This document shows, one piece after another, positions 4,584 through 6,944 of a DNA stretch of 6,944 nucleotides (positions are counted from its first letter, which is position 1; the number at the start of each line of letters is the position of its first letter). Source of the stretch: an uncultured Campylobacter sp. (lineage in GTDB: Bacteria; Campylobacterota; Campylobacteria; Campylobacterales; Campylobacteraceae); the NCBI GenBank assembly GCA_937875715.1, contig CALEHZ010000246.1, positions 1 to 6,944 of the forward strand, given 5' to 3'. A model generated the notes under the pieces. It saw only the letters and a program-made list of their open reading frames with translations. It did not search any database and was not told the DNA's origin. The position numbers were made by a program, and so were the translations under genes.

Positions 4584-6799
4584 TGCCAAAAAAAAGCGGC
4601 TTTTTAAGCCTGATTGCACCATATTTTGCGCCTATAATTGCGCCTGTTTTAAAAAGCAAAAGCTTAACCATAGTTTTTGTGATAATGGCGATTTTGGCAA
4701 TTATCATTGTGCCGCTACCAACGGCTGTGCTAGACTTTTTTCTAGCACTTTCAATCTCACTTTCAGTGCTTATAATCTTAATCGCTGTTTATATACCAAA
4801 GCCGACTGACCTTAGCACCTTTCCAACGCTGGTGCTTATTATTACGCTATTTAGACTTTCTTTAAATATAGCTACAACACGTATGATTTTAAGCCAAGGA
4901 CACAATGGCCCAGCTGCTGTTAGCGAGATTATCGCTAGTTTTGGCGAGTTTGTAGTCGGCGGAAACTTTGTAATTGGCGTTATTATATTTTGTATTTTGG
5001 TGCTTATTAACTTCATGGTTGTAACAAAGGGTTCAACTCGTGTAAGTGAGGTTCAAGCACGTTTTACGCTAGATGCGATGCCAGGAAAACAAATGGCAAT
5101 CGATGCTGACCTAAATGCTGGGTTAATTGATGAAGCCACAGCTCGTAAAAGACGCGCTGACATTATCGGTGAGGCGAATTTTTACGGCGCAATGGATGGA
5201 TCTAGCAAATTCATAAAAGGTGATGCAGTTGCTGGTATCATCATCACTATTATAAATATCATTGGCGGCTTTGCTATAGGCGTTTTTCAGCACGGACTAG
5301 CTGCTAGCGATGCTGCTGGAACATATACAATACTTACAATCGGCGATGGGCTTGTAAGCCAAATCCCAGGACTTATCACATCAACTGCTACTGCTATCAT
5401 CATCACACGCTCATCAGGCGGAAAAGAAGATGAGAAAAACTTCGCAGAAGGCGTGGTTGACCAGCTTTTTGGCGAGAGTAAAACGCTTTTTATCGTCGGC
5501 TCAATCCTTATGTTATTTGCGCTGGTGCCTGGCTTGCCGACACTTTCACTTGGCTTTATGGCACTTGTATTTTTAGGAATCGGCTTTGCTATCTATAAGG
5601 TTCAAAATGGTAATTTTGGCGCTCTAACACAGATATTTTCAAAAGGCAAAAGTCCTTCGCCAACTGGTGCTAGCAGCGGTGCAGTCAGCCCCGCAGCTAG
5701 CAGCGGTGCAGCCGCTCCAAAAGCAAAAAAAACTGACGAGCAAATCGCCCAAGAAGAAAAAAGTAAAATTGATGATATTTTAAAAATGGAGATTTTGGAA
5801 CTTGATTTAGGCTATGGTCTGCTTAAACTAGCTGAGAGCGAAATAATCGAGCGAATTCGTGGAATGCGCAGAAACATAGCAGCAGCACTTGGCTTTATCA
5901 TGCCAAAAATCCGCATCCGTGATAATCTACAACTACCACCAAATGATTATATATTCAAGCTTAAAGGTGTGCCAATTGGCTCAGGGCAAATTTACCCTGA
6001 TAAGTTTTTAGCCATGGATAGTGGCTATGTAAGTGCTAGTATCGATGGAATTCCTACAAAAGAGCCAGCTTTTGGGCTTGATGCGCTGTGGATAGATAGC
6101 AAAAGCAAAGAAGATGCTATTTTAAATGGCTACACAGTGGTCGATCCTGCAAGTGTGATTAGCACACACATGAGTGAGCTAATCAAGCAAAATGCTAGCG
6201 AGCTACTTACCAAGCAAGAGACACAAAATCTGCTTGATAGGCTTAAAAATGACTATCCAATTGTCGTAGAAGAAGCTATGCGAAACTGCGATGTAGGCTT
6301 GATTTATAGCGTTTTACAACTGCTTTTAAAAGATAATATTCCAATAAAAGATATGTTAAGTATAATTGATGCTATTGATAGTATTACAAAACGTGGTATA
6401 AAAGATGCTGAAATCATCGCTGAGCACGTGCGAAGCACACTAAATAGAGCAATAACAGATCTTTACAAAGACAGCTCTGGCAAGCTAAACTTCTATATCC
6501 TTGAAGCTAGTGCGCAGCAAAAGCTAGTAGAAGCTGTAACCTACAAAGAAGGCAAGTATAAAATCGCAATTGGCGCTGGGCAAACAACAGCACTAATAAA
6601 CGCTTTGCGCCGTGCTAAAGAAACTCGTCCAATGAGCGCTGAGGGCGAAATGGTGCTTTGTGTGGACCCTACAATTCGCCGCTTTATCAGCGATGCAAGT
6701 GCGAACTTTAACCTTGGCATTGTGGTAATGAGCTTTGCTGAAATTGCGCGTGGGGCGGACTTTGAGACATTAGGAGCGATAGAAGTGCCTGGAATGTAG
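4583..6799 (+). CDS. flhA: Flagellar biosynthesis protein FlhA (type III export gate)
   Basis: FlhA is the large membrane subunit of the flagellar type III export gate. It couples proton flow to export, and its cytoplasmic ring docks chaperone-substrate complexes. The 738-aa protein has about eight hydrophobic segments between residues 27 and 339. The family signature RFTLDAMPGKQMAIDADLNA (160-179) lies in the loop after the fourth. Residues aligning with Salmonella functional residues are present: R100 (R94), K209 (K203) and D214 (D208). A linker at about 354-394 is rich in Ala, Ser, Pro and Lys, followed by the cytoplasmic domain (about 395-738) with LDLGYGLLKLAESEIIERIRGMRR and IGAGQTTALINALR. 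The start overlaps the Rrf2 stop (TAATG) and lacks a strong Shine-Dalgarno, suggesting translational coupling. The protein is intact; the linker contains a small internal duplication. Confidence 0.98.
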   Translation: MPKKSGFLSLIAPYFAPIIAPVLKSKSLTIVFVIMAILAIIIVPLPTAVLDFFLALSISLSVLIILIAVYIPKPTDLSTFPTLVLIITLFRLSLNIATTRMILSQGHNGPAAVSEIIASFGEFVVGGNFVIGVIIFCILVLINFMVVTKGSTRVSEVQARFTLDAMPGKQMAIDADLNAGLIDEATARKRRADIIGEANFYGAMDGSSKFIKGDAVAGIIITIINIIGGFAIGVFQHGLAASDAAGTYTILTIGDGLVSQIPGLITSTATAIIITRSSGGKEDEKNFAEGVVDQLFGESKTLFIVGSILMLFALVPGLPTLSLGFMALVFLGIGFAIYKVQNGNFGALTQIFSKGKSPSPTGASSGAVSPAASSGAAAPKAKKTDEQIAQEEKSKIDDILKMEILELDLGYGLLKLAESEIIERIRGMRRNIAAALGFIMPKIRIRDNLQLPPNDYIFKLKGVPIGSGQIYPDKFLAMDSGYVSASIDGIPTKEPAFGLDALWIDSKSKEDAILNGYTVVDPASVISTHMSELIKQNASELLTKQETQNLLDRLKNDYPIVVEEAMRNCDVGLIYSVLQLLLKDNIPIKDMLSIIDAIDSITKRGIKDAEIIAEHVRSTLNRAITDLYKDSSGKLNFYILEASAQQKLVEAVTYKEGKYKIAIGAGQTTALINALRRAKETRPMSAEGEMVLCVDPTIRRFISDASANFNLGIVVMSFAEIARGADFETLGAIEVPGM
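5669..5711 (+). repeat. Imperfect duplication in the FlhA linker
   Basis: GCTAGCAGCGGTGCAG occurs exactly at 5669-5684 and again at 5696-5711, offset by 27 bases (nine codons, in frame). Both copies encode ASSGA within the Ala/Ser/Pro-rich linker between the membrane and cytoplasmic domains of FlhA. The local GC content is higher than in flanking sequence. This looks like slippage or duplication in a segment tolerant of length change. Confidence 0.85.
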
Positions 6800-6802
6800 C
6801 TT

Positions 6803-6830
6803 TGAATTTTCTGAATTTTCTGAATTTTCT
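6803..6830 (+). repeat. Three tandem copies of TGAATTTTC after the flhA stop
   Basis: Three exact head-to-tail copies of the 9-bp unit TGAATTTTC, closed by a final T, begin three bases after the flhA TAG. This gives three overlapping exact TGAATTTTCT words (6803, 6812 and 6821). The same unit is tandem upstream of gatB (917-938). Here it leads straight into the second palindromic element. Confidence 0.9.
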
Positions 6831-6838
6831 GGGATTTG

Positions 6839-6944
6839 TGAGTGTGGCTTGTCTCGCACGCCTATTTTGCTACGCAACCCGTTGGGTGCGACGAAATTTC
6901 GCTCGTGCTTCACTGCGCCGCACGCTGAGTGCGGCTCATTCGCA
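6839..6944. repeat. Nested palindromic element, copy B (truncated by the window edge)
   Basis: It shares with copy A, in the same order and orientation, TGAGTGTGGCTTGTCTCG (6839-6856), TTCGCTC (6898-6904), CTTCACTGCGCCGCAC (6908-6923) and GTGCGGCTCATTCG (6929-6942). The apical stem 6917-6923/6929-6935 is identical to copy A, but its loop is GCTGA instead of AAAA. The left arm is 22 bases longer than in A and contains its own small hairpin (6873-6880/6884-6890, one bulged A) and the palindrome CGAAATTTCG (6892-6901). The right half lies beyond the window. No coding region is seen between the flhA stop and the window end. Confidence 0.72.

Overview
The window looks like an ordinary chromosomal segment of an epsilonproteobacterium, most likely a Campylobacter species other than the very AT-rich C. 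jejuni. The protein sequences, the compact GpsA (299 aa), the TGN-extended -10 promoters behind T-rich tracts, and the order rpsO / Rrf2 regulator / flhA (the order I recall for C. jejuni) all point there. The species is not resolved.

Layout: (1) The 3' end of pnp (PNPase) runs in from the left edge. (2) A 373-bp gene-free gap follows. It is full of inverted and tandem copies of the 10-mer TGAATTTTCT and holds a nested palindromic element (copy A) and a perfect 27-bp-arm hairpin just upstream of the gatB promoter. (3) A probable operon follows: gatB, two tiny membrane-protein genes (62 aa and about 34 aa) and gpsA. (4) rpsO lies on the minus strand, convergent with gpsA (23-bp gap) and divergent from the next gene. 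(5) A cysteine-containing Rrf2-family regulator overlaps flhA at TAATG, so the two are probably translationally coupled. (6) After flhA comes a tandem 9-bp repeat array and the left part of a second element (copy B), cut by the window edge.

The genes are mostly core housekeeping: RNA decay (pnp), Gln-tRNA synthesis by transamidation (gatB), phospholipid backbone supply (gpsA), ribosome assembly (rpsO) and flagellar export (flhA). Functional links between blocks are not obvious beyond the two operons.

The most novel content is non-coding. Copies A and B share near-identical sequence blocks around a GC-rich stem. The helix outside that stem differs between copies at positions that co-vary (ACAC/GTGT in A, GTGC/GCA[C] in B), as expected if the folded form is what is conserved. 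Copy A is closed by 17-bp terminal inverted repeats (16/17 matched) containing TGAATTTTCT. All 12 exact copies of that 10-mer that I found are non-coding and cluster at gene 3' ends. I do not recognise this as a named repeat family.
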